Assembly (NCBI GenBank): GCA_045594705.1
Contig: JAZNZB010000089.1
Coordinates: 1-36,855 of the forward strand
Length of the DNA: 36,855 nt
Source of the DNA: SVQP01 sp045594705
Lineage (GTDB): Bacteria; Bacillota; Clostridia; Oscillospirales; CAG-272
Direction of reading: 5' to 3'
Positions 1-7,786 of this stretch are shown here, one piece after another. The first letter of the stretch is position 1, and every line of letters starts with the position of its first letter. The notes below the pieces were generated by a model. The model saw only the letters and a list, made by a program, of their open reading frames with translations. It was not told where the DNA came from and did not search any database. The translations under genes and the position numbers were made by a program.

Positions 1-447
1 TTACTAAGTTGTCTTCCTAAGACCGCTTGGCCTCCGACTTGCAACGAGCGAAACGCTCCCCAACGCCGTTTTTTTGGTTCTTTTTTTGCGGCTACTTGCT
101 CAAAAAAAGAACGGAAACGGTTTTCTCACCTAATATCCGGGCAACCGTAGGGCGGGGGCTTGCTCCCGCAGTACAAAATAAAAAGGGAGCTACTTATGCA
201 AAGTAACTCCCTTTTTCTATACGTTGAGCAAAGTCTCTCCGTACTTTTCTTTGACACCGCGGGCGCAAAGAAAAGTACCAAAAGAAACGCCGAGAATGTT
301 TCGCCTCTGCGGAGGCGACGAGGGCTTCGCGCCCTCGACCTGCGCCGCCTTTTGGAAAAGGCGGGCGAAAACTTTCGTCCTGTGGAAGTGATCCGTTAGG
401 GTGAAGGTCGATCAAAAACTTTCATGAGTTTGGGTTGTCCGAGCTGT
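1..447. repeat. Hairpin-rich intergenic region
   Basis: No convincing gene is seen. The stretch is a chain of inverted repeats. A GC-rich hairpin lies at 152-169, a terminator-like hairpin at 180-216, and a perfect 13-bp inverted repeat GTACTTTTCTTTG (241-253) / CAAAGAAAAGTAC (266-278). Small stem-loops follow at 303-316 and 319-337. Short open frames in both directions cross these stems and look like chance reading through repeats. Similar hairpin-chain DNA occurs at 20781-21060, 23648-23906 and 32451-32707, so this may be a degraded member of such intergenic elements. Confidence 0.6.
180..216. terminator. Bidirectional rho-independent terminator
   Basis: Two 16-nt arms (180-195 and 201-216) pair with one mismatch around a 5-nt loop. 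The arms begin with A5 and end with T5, so a T-tract follows the stem on either strand. On the minus strand it lies about 230 nt beyond the ttcA-like gene and is the first plausible terminator of the holB-to-ttcA gene group. Confidence 0.6.
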
Positions 448-1218
448 TTACTCGTCCTCTCCCGGTGAGCAATCCTTGATGCCCGTCATGCCGCCGACCG
501 GCTTGAAGCCGTCCACCTCGCCGCGCTGGATTGCGCCGTAAATGCGGTAGCGCAGCCCCTTGTTCTTTCTGTCCAACTCGTTGATCAGCTGGTGCATCTC
601 CTCGCGCTGCGTGTTCTTGTCCGCAGGACAGGGGGATTCGATGACCGGCAGCTCTACCTTGCGCGCAAAGTCCTTGACGTGCCTCTCGGGCATGTAAATC
701 AAGGGGCGAATTACGCGGATGCCCACGCGCGACAGGTCTGTCACCGGCTGAAAGCACCCAATCCTGCCCTCAAAGAACAAATTGAGCATAAAGGTGTCCA
801 CCACGTCGTCAAAGTGGTGACCCAGTGCTACGGTCGTGCATCCGATCGACTTGGCGTAATTGTTCAAAGCCCCTCTGCGCATCTTGGCGCAAAGTGCGCA
901 AGGATTGGATTCCTTGCGGATCTCAAAAATGACCTTGTAAATGTCGGTGGGTACGATGTGGTATTCTACCTGCAGCTCGTCGCAGAGCTTTTGAATACCC
1001 GAAAAATCCGTGCCGCCCGCAAAGCCCATGTCCACCGTGACCGCGACCACCTCGAAGGGCACGGGATAAAAGCGGCGCAGATGTGCCAGCGCACAAAGCA
1101 GGGTCAGCGAATCCTTGCCTGCAGAAACTCCCACCGCGATCTTGTCGCCCGGGCGGATCATGTCGTAATCCGCAAGTGCGCGTCGCGTATAGCTCAATAA
1201 ACGTTTTATATGCTCCAT
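448..1218 (-). CDS. ttcA: TtcA-like tRNA 2-thiolation PP-loop ATPase
   Basis: 256-residue cytoplasmic protein of the PP-loop ATPase family. The ATP pyrophosphatase P-loop SAGKDS is at residues 32-37 (SGGKDS in most members). Two cysteines in CALC (107 and 110) and a third at 197 (ESPCPAD) match the three [4Fe-4S] ligands of TtcA-type enzymes. In this family ATP adenylates a tRNA base, usually C32, and sulfur is then inserted. The gene start overlaps the 3' end of trmN6 by 13 bp, so the two tRNA-modification genes are probably cotranscribed. A GGAG lies upstream, rather far from the ATG. The family also contains tRNA thiolases with other target positions, so the modified nucleotide is inferred. 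Confidence 0.8.
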   Translation of the reverse strand: MEHIKRLLSYTRRALADYDMIRPGDKIAVGVSAGKDSLTLLCALAHLRRFYPVPFEVVAVTVDMGFAGGTDFSGIQKLCDELQVEYHIVPTDIYKVIFEIRKESNPCALCAKMRRGALNNYAKSIGCTTVALGHHFDDVVDTFMLNLFFEGRIGCFQPVTDLSRVGIRVIRPLIYMPERHVKDFARKVELPVIESPCPADKNTQREEMHQLINELDRKNKGLRYRIYGAIQRGEVDGFKPVGGMTGIKDCSPGEDE

Positions 1219-1961
1219 ATATCCGAGTCACTCCAACTGCAATTTTGATAGATCTGTTCGGCGCGCTTACTCTGCGTGCCGTTTTCGCTTAAAACCAGCG
1301 TAGGCGAGATCCGCAGACCGTGCGCCGCACCCTTTTTGGCCTCGATCAGCACCATTGAAGGTTCTGCGTTCGCATCGCTTTGCACAAAGCTCATGCGCTT
1401 GGGCTCCAGCTTGTGGCGCGAGAGCGATTCCATTAGCTCCGAGAGGCGGTCGGGACGCCATACCACGTAAAAGCTGCCGCCGTGCTTGAGCAATCGTGCG
1501 GCTGCTGCGCAAAAATCGTCCACGTCGCCCATGACCTCGTGGCGTGCAATATATTTGGCATCCGATTCGTTTCTCTTGCCCGCACCGGTTTTCATATAAG
1601 GCGGGTTAGCGGTCACGATGCCCACCTCACCGCCCACGTGTGCGGGGGTCAGGTCGCGCAGATCCGCGCAGATCGGGATCAGCAGCTCTTCCATACCGTT
1701 GATCTCTGCGTTTCTGCTAATGATATCGGCAAAATCGGACTGTACCTCCACGGCATACGCCTTGGCGTATTTATTTCTCGTCAGGCAGAGCAGGGGAATG
1801 ATACCCGAGCCGCTGCCAAGGTCCACCGCGCGTGCCGAAGGTGCGGGGCGCACGTAGGCAGAGAGCAAATAGGCATCCGTGCCGTATCGAAGGCCATCCT
1901 TGCGTTGGATCAGCTTGATCTGCTCATTGACCTCGTCCAAGGTTTCGTTTGTACGTAACAT
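1206..1961 (-). CDS. trmN6: tRNA1(Val) A37 N6-methyltransferase family (YabB/TrmN6-like)
   Basis: 251-residue class I SAM-dependent methyltransferase. The SAM-binding motif I, VDLGSGSGIIPLL, is near residues 46-58, and the N6-adenine methyltransferase motif NPPY lies near residue 120 (TANPPYMKTG). This combination and the length match the YabB/YfiC family, which methylates adenine N6 in tRNA. A GAGGAG lies a few bases before the ATG. In Bacillus the homologue follows holB and ricT, and the same order is seen here with a ferredoxin gene inserted. The downstream TtcA-like gene overlaps its end. Substrate identity is family inference. Confidence 0.8.
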   Translation of the reverse strand: MLRTNETLDEVNEQIKLIQRKDGLRYGTDAYLLSAYVRPAPSARAVDLGSGSGIIPLLCLTRNKYAKAYAVEVQSDFADIISRNAEINGMEELLIPICADLRDLTPAHVGGEVGIVTANPPYMKTGAGKRNESDAKYIARHEVMGDVDDFCAAAARLLKHGGSFYVVWRPDRLSELMESLSRHKLEPKRMSFVQSDANAEPSMVLIEAKKGAAHGLRISPTLVLSENGTQSKRAEQIYQNCSWSDSDIWSI

Positions 1962-1981
1962 AAAAAACTCCTCAAAAGCAT

Positions 1982-2005
1982 AGGGGCTCGCGTATGCGAA
2001 CCCCT
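1982..2005 (-). terminator. Hairpin between ferredoxin and trmN6
   Basis: Imperfect inverted repeat AGGGGCTCGC / GCGAACCCCT with a 4-nt loop. On the minus strand it is followed by only a weak T-tract, then by the trmN6 ribosome binding site. It could partly terminate ferredoxin transcripts, or mark a processing point, so that trmN6-ttcA would be expressed less than the ferredoxin. Confidence 0.45.
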
Positions 2006-2043
2006 AACTCAAATATGCTATGTATTGTGTTCCGTGGGGCGAA

Positions 2044-2214
2044 TTATTCAGCCTCGGGAGCACCAACAGGGCATACGTCAGCGCAGCTGCCGCAACCGAT
2101 GCAAGCATCAGCGTCGATCTCGTACTTGCCGTCGCCTTCCTTAATTGCGCTGGTGGGGCATTCCTCAGCACATGCGCCGCAGGAGATGCAATCGTCATTA
2201 ATCTTGTAAGCCAT
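2044..2214 (-). CDS. 2[4Fe-4S] ferredoxin
   Basis: 56-residue clostridial-type ferredoxin, a small cytoplasmic electron carrier. Two complete cluster-binding motifs are visible, CISCGACAEECP and CIGCGSCADVCP, each CxxCxxCxxxCP. Length and the near-twofold sequence symmetry are standard for this family. The start at MAYKIND is set by a GGAGG a few bases upstream; a longer frame to 2283 runs through the promoter. The gene has its own promoter (2256-2283) and lies between ricT and trmN6. RicT-type proteins belong to a complex that carries Fe-S clusters and TtcA-type enzymes also need one, so a link is possible but not shown. Confidence 0.95.
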   Translation of the reverse strand: MAYKINDDCISCGACAEECPTSAIKEGDGKYEIDADACIGCGSCADVCPVGAPEAE

Positions 2215-2255
2215 GATAAATTCCTCCGTTTGAGTTTTTTTGGTTGTACACATAC

Positions 2256-2283
2256 ATTTTATCACAAATGTACGGAAATGCAA
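2256..2283 (-). promoter_or_regulatory. SigA promoter of the ferredoxin gene
   Basis: Read on the minus strand: -35 TTGCAT (2278-2283), 16-bp spacer, -10 TAAAAT (2256-2261) with an upstream TG giving TGTGATAAAAT. It lies about 45 nt before the start codon, so the ferredoxin can be transcribed independently of holB-ricT. Confidence 0.7.
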
Positions 2284-2322
2284 TAGCTTTTTGTAAAAAA
2301 ATCAAAAAATAATTTGTGAAAA

Positions 2323-3741
2323 TTATTCCTCGTCGTCCTCTTCGCCTCTGCGATTGGGTCTGGAGAGCACCTTGACTTGGTCGCGGTGAATCGAAATGGG
2401 TGCGCCGTCGGTATCCTTGAGCTTGACCTTGAGCAGGCCGCGCAGGGGAGAGGTTTCCACAACGGTACCCACGCCGTCCGGCGTTTTGACCACGCTGTCC
2501 ACGGGGGGAGTCAGCTTGATCTCCTCCACGTAAGCCTCGTGCTCGTAGCGCAAGCAGCACATCAGTCTGCCGCAAACGCCCGAGATCTTGCTGGAGTTGA
2601 GCGAGAGGCTTTGCTCCTTGGCCATCTTGATCGAGACCTGACCAAAATCGGAAAGGAAGGTTGCACAGCAAAGGGGTCTGCCGCATGCTCCCAGGCCGCC
2701 CATCAGCTTGGCCTCGTCGCGGATGCCGATCTGTCGCAGCTCGATTCTGGTGCGGAACACACTTGCCAGATCCTTGACCAGCTCACGGAAGTCCACTCTG
2801 CCCGCGCTGGTAAAGTAGAAGAGAAGCTTGGAGTTGTCAAAGGTGTATTGTGCCTCCACCAGCTTCATATCAAGACCGTGATTTGCGATCTTTTCACCGC
2901 ATATGCGGAAAGCCTCGGCCTCTTTGGCCTTGTTATCGCGATTGTGCTTTTCGTCCTCGGGGGTGGCACGACGCATGACCTCCTTGAGCGGCTTGATGAT
3001 CTCGCTGTCGCGTACCTTGCGATTGGCCACCCAGATCACGCCGTATTCGGGGCCGCGTGCAGTTTCTACAATGACGGGGTCACCCTTGGAAAAGAGATTG
3101 CTGCCGGGAGCGAAATAATAGACCTTGCCCTCTTCCTTGAATCTGACGCCGACCACCTCGGTCAGCTCCTCGTCGGGGGCGTAGACAGGGGTAGAGTGCG
3201 TAGGTACGGATTCCAAGATCGAAGCATCTGCCAAAGGCAATTTTTCTTCTTTGGCGGGAGCTTGCTGAGTACGCTTGGTATCTTGTACGAGCTGCTTGAT
3301 CTCAGCGATTGAAATATCCGAGGGCATCTTGAGCGTGAGATCCTGTTGGATAGCGTCCTGCGTCTGCTTGTCCTTATCTCTGCCTCTGCCGCGATTTCTG
3401 GAGCGTTTCTTTCCGCTGCCTTCGTTCTTGGCCTCAGGAGCAGGCTGCTTTTGCTGATTCTGCTTTTGCTGCGGCTGTGCCTGCTTATTGTTCTGCTGAT
3501 GATTCTGCTTTTGCTGGTTGCCCTGATTCTGCTTATTCTGTTGCTTGTTTTGCTGCTTGCTCTGCTGCTTTTGCTGCTCGGGCTGTGCTTGCGCCTGTGC
3601 GTTTACTTGCGCATTTGCTTGCACGGCCTGGTCTTTTTGCTCGGGCTTTTTATGAGGACGGCGGTGGTGCGGACGGTGTCTGCCGCCGCTCTTGCCCGCA
3701 CCCGCTTCGGGTGCTTTATTGTTCTGCTGGTTGTTTTCCAT
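2323..3741 (-). CDS. ricT: RicT/YaaT-type PSP1-domain protein with Gln/Asn-rich N-terminus
   Basis: 472-residue protein. The C-terminal ~290 residues form a PSP1/RicT domain with two diagnostic cysteine motifs, CGRPLCC near residue 353 and CGRLMCC near residue 391. In Bacillus subtilis RicT works with RicA and RicF in a complex that carries Fe-S clusters and stimulates RNase Y-dependent RNA processing. The N-terminal ~150 residues are unlike the compact Bacillus protein: a basic start followed by long Gln/Asn/Lys-rich low-complexity sequence. The C-terminus is acidic (GEEDDEE). holB ends 26 bp upstream, the order known from Bacillus. The ribosome binding site is weak (AGAGG). The domain call is strong; the role of the tail is unknown. 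Confidence 0.9.
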   Translation of the reverse strand: MENNQQNNKAPEAGAGKSGGRHRPHHRRPHKKPEQKDQAVQANAQVNAQAQAQPEQQKQQSKQQNKQQNKQNQGNQQKQNHQQNNKQAQPQQKQNQQKQPAPEAKNEGSGKKRSRNRGRGRDKDKQTQDAIQQDLTLKMPSDISIAEIKQLVQDTKRTQQAPAKEEKLPLADASILESVPTHSTPVYAPDEELTEVVGVRFKEEGKVYYFAPGSNLFSKGDPVIVETARGPEYGVIWVANRKVRDSEIIKPLKEVMRRATPEDEKHNRDNKAKEAEAFRICGEKIANHGLDMKLVEAQYTFDNSKLLFYFTSAGRVDFRELVKDLASVFRTRIELRQIGIRDEAKLMGGLGACGRPLCCATFLSDFGQVSIKMAKEQSLSLNSSKISGVCGRLMCCLRYEHEAYVEEIKLTPPVDSVVKTPDGVGTVVETSPLRGLLKVKLKDTDGAPISIHRDQVKVLSRPNRRGEEDDEE

Positions 3742-3767
3742 GTAAATAACCTCTTATAAAGTATTGA

Positions 3768-4826
3768 TTAAAGAATGCCTGCCGAAATTGCCATGTTGCA
3801 CACGGTGATGCGCACGTTGGCGTTGCGGATCGCGATGCTGTCATGCGCCGCGTCGACTGCCCGAAGCAGCCTGAGCAGCTCTTCTGTAGAAAAGCGCATG
3901 GCGTATGCGGCAGCTGCCTCGCGGTCTGTAAAAAAGCAAAGGGGAACGGTGGTGGGGTCGCATCTGCGCAAAGCGATCAGATCGCGCAAGGCTCGCAAAA
4001 GCGTTTGCAGCTTGTAGGCCACCTCATCTCGTTTGAGATCTGCGCGGCCATCCTCGCGCTTAATGCCGTATGCCACCAAAGCCCGGAGCATGCGCTCACC
4101 CTTGGCGGGGACAGCGTCAAGAAACTCCATCGCGGCCTCTCTTGCGGCTAAGATGGGTGCGCTTTCCTTGGGGGAAAGCAGATCAAGCGCGCGACCGATG
4201 CTGCCATCGGCTGCCATGAGCACCTGCTCAAGCGTTTCTCCCGAAGCGGAATTCTTGCTGCCGGGAACGTTTTGTGCAATGTACTTGGAGATGGTCTGCA
4301 CGGGCAGGGGCTGCAATCTGTAGACCGGTGCACGGGAGCGAATGGTCTCCAGCATATTGCCCGCGTCCTCGCAAAGCAGAAGAAACAGCACGTATGCGGG
4401 GGGCTCCTCCAGTGTCAGCAAAAGCGCGTTCTGCGCCTGGGTGTTCATGGTGTGCGCGTCTTCTATGATATAGACCTTGGTGTCCAGATCGTTGGGCGGG
4501 GTGAGTACGTCGGTGCGCAAGCTTCGCACCACGTCCACCGTCATCTGCGCCTTGCCTTTTTCTCGGCTGACCAAAATGACGTCGGGGGATTTGCCCTCCA
4601 GAATTTTTCTGCAATTCTTGCAAGTGCCGCAGGGCAGGGGATGCGCGTCGCTGTCTTTGTTCTCGCAGCTTTGTGCTGCCGCTATCTGCATAGCCAAGGT
4701 ATGCTTACCCATTCCGTAACGGCCTTCAAGAATATAGGCGTGCGAAAGTCTGTGCGCACATATGTCGTTTCCAATACGCTCACGCAGGGCATCGTTGCCC
4801 CACAGGCGCGGTAACATCTGTTTCAT
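3768..4826 (-). CDS. holB: DNA polymerase III delta' subunit
   Basis: 352-residue clamp-loader subunit of the replicative polymerase, an AAA+ protein acting at the replication fork. A Walker A-like GRYGMGKHT is at residues 35-43. Four zinc-ligand cysteines follow at 54, 66, 69 and 72 (CGTCKNC), and the conserved LLTLEEPP segment is present. The SRC motif of active clamp loaders reads SRA here, near TIRSRAPVYRL. The start is the ATG at 4826 because CCTCC on the plus strand (4833-4837) provides a perfect Shine-Dalgarno at 6 nt; the longer frame to 4853 has none. Pairing with ricT downstream supports delta' over delta. Confidence 0.92.
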   Translation of the reverse strand: MKQMLPRLWGNDALRERIGNDICAHRLSHAYILEGRYGMGKHTLAMQIAAAQSCENKDSDAHPLPCGTCKNCRKILEGKSPDVILVSREKGKAQMTVDVVRSLRTDVLTPPNDLDTKVYIIEDAHTMNTQAQNALLLTLEEPPAYVLFLLLCEDAGNMLETIRSRAPVYRLQPLPVQTISKYIAQNVPGSKNSASGETLEQVLMAADGSIGRALDLLSPKESAPILAAREAAMEFLDAVPAKGERMLRALVAYGIKREDGRADLKRDEVAYKLQTLLRALRDLIALRRCDPTTVPLCFFTDREAAAAYAMRFSTEELLRLLRAVDAAHDSIAIRNANVRITVCNMAISAGIL

Positions 4827-4858
4827 CGCAATCCTCCACACATAAAAATCCATTCTAC

Positions 4859-4887
4859 AGTATAACAGATAATTATGATTTTGTCAA
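4859..4887 (-). promoter_or_regulatory. SigA promoter of holB-ricT
   Basis: Minus strand: perfect -35 TTGACA (4882-4887), 17-bp spacer, -10 TATACT (4859-4864) with an extended TG (TGTTATACT). It lies about 33 nt upstream of the holB start. Confidence 0.8.
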
Positions 4888-4915
4888 GCATTTTGAAAAC
4901 GAGTTTGTGCCAAGA

Positions 4916-4943
4916 ACGGGCGATCAGTGATCGCCCGTCTTTT
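4916..4943 (+). other. Perfect inverted repeat upstream of the holB promoter
   Basis: 11-bp arms ACGGGCGATCA (4916-4926) and TGATCGCCCGT (4928-4938) with a single-base centre, followed on the plus strand by CTTTT. No plus-strand gene enters it, so it is either an orphan terminator or a protein-binding palindrome 29 bp upstream of the holB -35. Confidence 0.4.
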
Positions 4944-4961
4944 GGCCGAAGAACTTATGAA

Positions 4962-4993
4962 GAAAAAAACCGCCACCGATTGCTCGGTGGCGG
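4962..4993 (-). terminator. Terminator of the ABC exporter operon
   Basis: 10-bp GC-rich stem (4970-4979 with 4984-4993) and 4-nt loop. On the minus strand it is followed by eight consecutive T residues (4962-4969), a classical rho-independent terminator 25 nt beyond the gldG-like stop codon. Confidence 0.9.
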
Positions 4994-5017
4994 GATGCTT
5001 TTGGAAATCAATTTACG

Positions 5018-6865
5018 TTACTGCCGTCTTCTCTTGACGCAGATTACGATACCCGTGACAACGGTTGCAAGAGGCAGGACAAGAATGCCGACGGCGGCAA
5101 TCAGGATCATAAAGCCCCAGTGCATGTCAAGCGAGCCGCCAAGGTCGATGGCGGGAATGTCGGTGTAATCGGAAAGGTAGGATTGCGTGCTGCCCGCATA
5201 GTCAACGGCGGCATAGAGGAAGCCGTAGTTGTAGGGATAAAGCTTTTCTGCAATTTGTTCGCTGTAGCTGTCGGCAAAGCCAAACCATACGATGCTGCCG
5301 GCCTTATCACCGTTTGTGACAGTTGCCGAGACGGCCATGTTGTGCTTGCCCGCGGTGGGATCGGTGGAAAGATAGCCCTTGTCCGAGGTCGTGGCGATCG
5401 GCTTGACGCTCACGCCCGCAGTCTCGGTGACCGTGATGGGATGCGCACCCACGATCAGCATCTGATAGTTGCGCGGATTCTTACTGTAGGATTCGTAGAG
5501 CTGCTGATACTGTTGTGCATATGCCTGATACAGCGAATTACCGGTTTGCTGATACTGCTGGTATGCAGTCATATACATTGTATAGATCTCGCTGAGCATT
5601 GCCATGTGGATGATCTCGTCTGCCGTGGCAATCAGCTCATGCTTGCTCTCGGGCAGCAGGTAGAGGTAATCGTCGGGATAGGTTTCGACCTCGGTCGTGC
5701 TTTCCTGTTCGGTTGTCGCCTCGGTGGTCTGCTCCTCTGCCTGTGCGTCGGGCTGAGTTTCGGTTTCTGCTTCGGTTTCTTTTTCGGTCGAGTTCTCCTT
5801 GTTGCTTGCGTTGGGATCATAGTGCAGGGAATCGTCCAACACCAGTGCATCGGTCGCGCCAAGGCCGTAGGAGCCCATCAGCGACATCAGATTGGTCAGC
5901 TTGGCCGCATCCGGCGTGGTGTTCAGGATCAGCGAGCCGCCGCCTGCGATAAAGTCGGAGATCAGAGTCTTTTCCTTTTCGGTAATGTCGGTCTTGGGGG
6001 CGTTGAGCACCAGCGTGACTGCATTTTCGGGAATTTTGCCCGTAGCGTCAAGATTGAGCGAGAAGTACCGGATGCTCAGGTCGTCCAGATACATTTTGGT
6101 AAAGTTTTCGGAAAGCTCAGCTTCACCGTGGCCTGCCAGAATGTACGTGGTAGGGATCTCCTCAGTGGTCACGTAATCGACTGACGAGGTGATCATGGCG
6201 TCGGCGTACCAGTAGCGGTTGTAGCCCTCCATGATCTCGGAGTAGCCGGCATAGAAGTTGTTTATGCCATAGTATTGCGCAATGGCTTGATCGGCATATA
6301 CGACAGCCGCCTCCTGGCCGTAGGTCTTGGCGTAGTTTTCTGCTACGCCCATCCAGGCGTTCATGACCGTGATGAATTCCCCATAGGAGAGCAGAGCCTT
6401 GTCCTCGGGGAAGGCGTACATGAACAGCTCGTCGTAGGTGATCACGTCAAATCTCTCCTCGCCTTCGATGATCAGACTGGAGCCGATCAGCGCGCCGGCG
6501 TAGTATTGGGAAATGAACTCGGTGTCCGAAACGTCCACGTAAACCAGCTCAACGCTGTCGCAAAGGCGCGCGTACTTGTCCAGCATAACGCGGAACTTGG
6601 CGGCGTACTCGAAATCGTAGGTCTCCTCCGGGTCGTAAACGTAATAGATCGTGACGTCCTTATCAAGGGATTTGAAAAAGGACTTGGATTTTGCACTGAT
6701 CGAAAAGGCATCACTGGAATCTGCCACAAAATTGGTCCATGCACGGGGCAAAAGTCCAATGCCTACGTTGAGCAGCACCAGGGCTGCTAAGATGACGGCG
6801 GTGATGACCACCCATTTGGTGCCCTTGACGGAGCGCTTGATCTTGGGATTGTTTTGTTCATTCAT
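5018..6865 (-). CDS. GldG-like ABC exporter auxiliary membrane protein
   Basis: 615-residue protein with one N-terminal membrane segment (about residues 17-40) and one near the C-terminus (about 585-608) ending in KRRRQ. The large middle part would lie outside the membrane. The fold region with LAGHGE and FIAGGGSLILNTTPD resembles the GldG / uncharacterised ABC-transporter auxiliary family. Around residues 365-410 there is a low-complexity Glu/Thr-rich insert, probably a flexible linker. It starts 15 bp after the permease gene with a strong GGAGGTGA site, so it is the third gene of one operon with ATPase and permease. In Bacteroidota GldAFG is tied to gliding and secretion; here the substrate is unknown. 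Confidence 0.75.
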   Translation of the reverse strand: MNEQNNPKIKRSVKGTKWVVITAVILAALVLLNVGIGLLPRAWTNFVADSSDAFSISAKSKSFFKSLDKDVTIYYVYDPEETYDFEYAAKFRVMLDKYARLCDSVELVYVDVSDTEFISQYYAGALIGSSLIIEGEERFDVITYDELFMYAFPEDKALLSYGEFITVMNAWMGVAENYAKTYGQEAAVVYADQAIAQYYGINNFYAGYSEIMEGYNRYWYADAMITSSVDYVTTEEIPTTYILAGHGEAELSENFTKMYLDDLSIRYFSLNLDATGKIPENAVTLVLNAPKTDITEKEKTLISDFIAGGGSLILNTTPDAAKLTNLMSLMGSYGLGATDALVLDDSLHYDPNASNKENSTEKETEAETETQPDAQAEEQTTEATTEQESTTEVETYPDDYLYLLPESKHELIATADEIIHMAMLSEIYTMYMTAYQQYQQTGNSLYQAYAQQYQQLYESYSKNPRNYQMLIVGAHPITVTETAGVSVKPIATTSDKGYLSTDPTAGKHNMAVSATVTNGDKAGSIVWFGFADSYSEQIAEKLYPYNYGFLYAAVDYAGSTQSYLSDYTDIPAIDLGGSLDMHWGFMILIAAVGILVLPLATVVTGIVICVKRRRQ

Positions 6866-6880
6866 GTCAAGTCACCTCCA

Positions 6881-7786
6881 TCAAGATTTCCAGCGTCTTC
6901 TTTCCAGCATCAGTACGGTCAAGTACACGGAAAAGAAGATGGCGGATGCGAAGAATACAAGGCCGCTTAAGCTGAAGGCTCCCAGTGTCATGGAGGAGAA
7001 GGTTGCAAAAGCGGAGAGATAGGTCAGAACCTTGGCAAAAAGCCCTGCAAAGGCGTCGTTCCAAATGGCATATACACCGGAAAGGGGGATGATGGTGGCC
7101 GCGGCCGCGATCATGCCCACGGTCAGGCTTTGAGAAAGCAGACCCGAGGCAAGGGCGAACAGGGCAAGCAGCGCGATCAGTCCCACAAAGGAGAACAGGG
7201 TAGCCTGCTCGGGGAACAGAAGATCCAGGTACTGTGCAATGGTGACTAAGTAATCCATGCCAAACAGTACAAGCACGGCCGCAAAGCCGCCCACTGCCGC
7301 GATGACCACGCTGTCGGTCAGCGAGGAGATGAACATGCAGATGGCGATCAGCAAGGCGCCCAGCAGCAAATAGGAAATGCCTGCAACCAGTGAAGCACCC
7401 AGAGAGCCAAGCAGCATTGAGCCCTCTGAAAACAGGCGCAGGATCAGGCCGAATACGCAAAGCACTGCTACGGGAATGGCAAACACGGTCAGCATGGCCA
7501 GGTATTTACCAAGCACGATGGATACGGGCTTGACGGGAAGCGATAAAAGGAACATGTCGGTTTTGTTACGACGTTCCTCGGCAAAGCTTCTCATGGTCAG
7601 CACGGGGATCAGAAAGATGGACATAAACGCCATATCCGAGAAGGTGTACGCCATTTCGGCAGTACCGCTCAGCAGATTGTGTGTGGTGATGTAGATGCCG
7701 ATGACGCAAAGTGTAAAGGCCAAGTATATATAGCCGTACATGCTGCCAAAATAAGAACGGAGCTCACGCTTGTAAATTGCTTTCAT
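6881..7786 (-). CDS. ABC-2 type permease (GldF-like)
   Basis: 301-residue integral membrane protein with about six hydrophobic helices and the RELRSYFGS N-terminal pattern typical of ABC-2 permeases. The segment LTMRSFAEERRNKTDMFLLS is the conserved cytoplasmic loop of this group, thought to contact the ATPase. The start codon overlaps the stop of the ATPase gene (ATGA at 7783-7786), indicating translational coupling. It would form the membrane channel of the exporter encoded by the three-gene operon. The transported substrate cannot be read from the sequence. Confidence 0.85.
   Translation of the reverse strand: MKAIYKRELRSYFGSMYGYIYLAFTLCVIGIYITTHNLLSGTAEMAYTFSDMAFMSIFLIPVLTMRSFAEERRNKTDMFLLSLPVKPVSIVLGKYLAMLTVFAIPVAVLCVFGLILRLFSEGSMLLGSLGASLVAGISYLLLGALLIAICMFISSLTDSVVIAAVGGFAAVLVLFGMDYLVTIAQYLDLLFPEQATLFSFVGLIALLALFALASGLLSQSLTVGMIAAAATIIPLSGVYAIWNDAFAGLFAKVLTYLSAFATFSSMTLGAFSLSGLVFFASAIFFSVYLTVLMLERRRWKS

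Noticed and set aside
160..399. A 79-residue plus-strand frame in the left intergenic region
   Set aside because: It runs through several hairpins, has no family resemblance and no convincing ribosome site.
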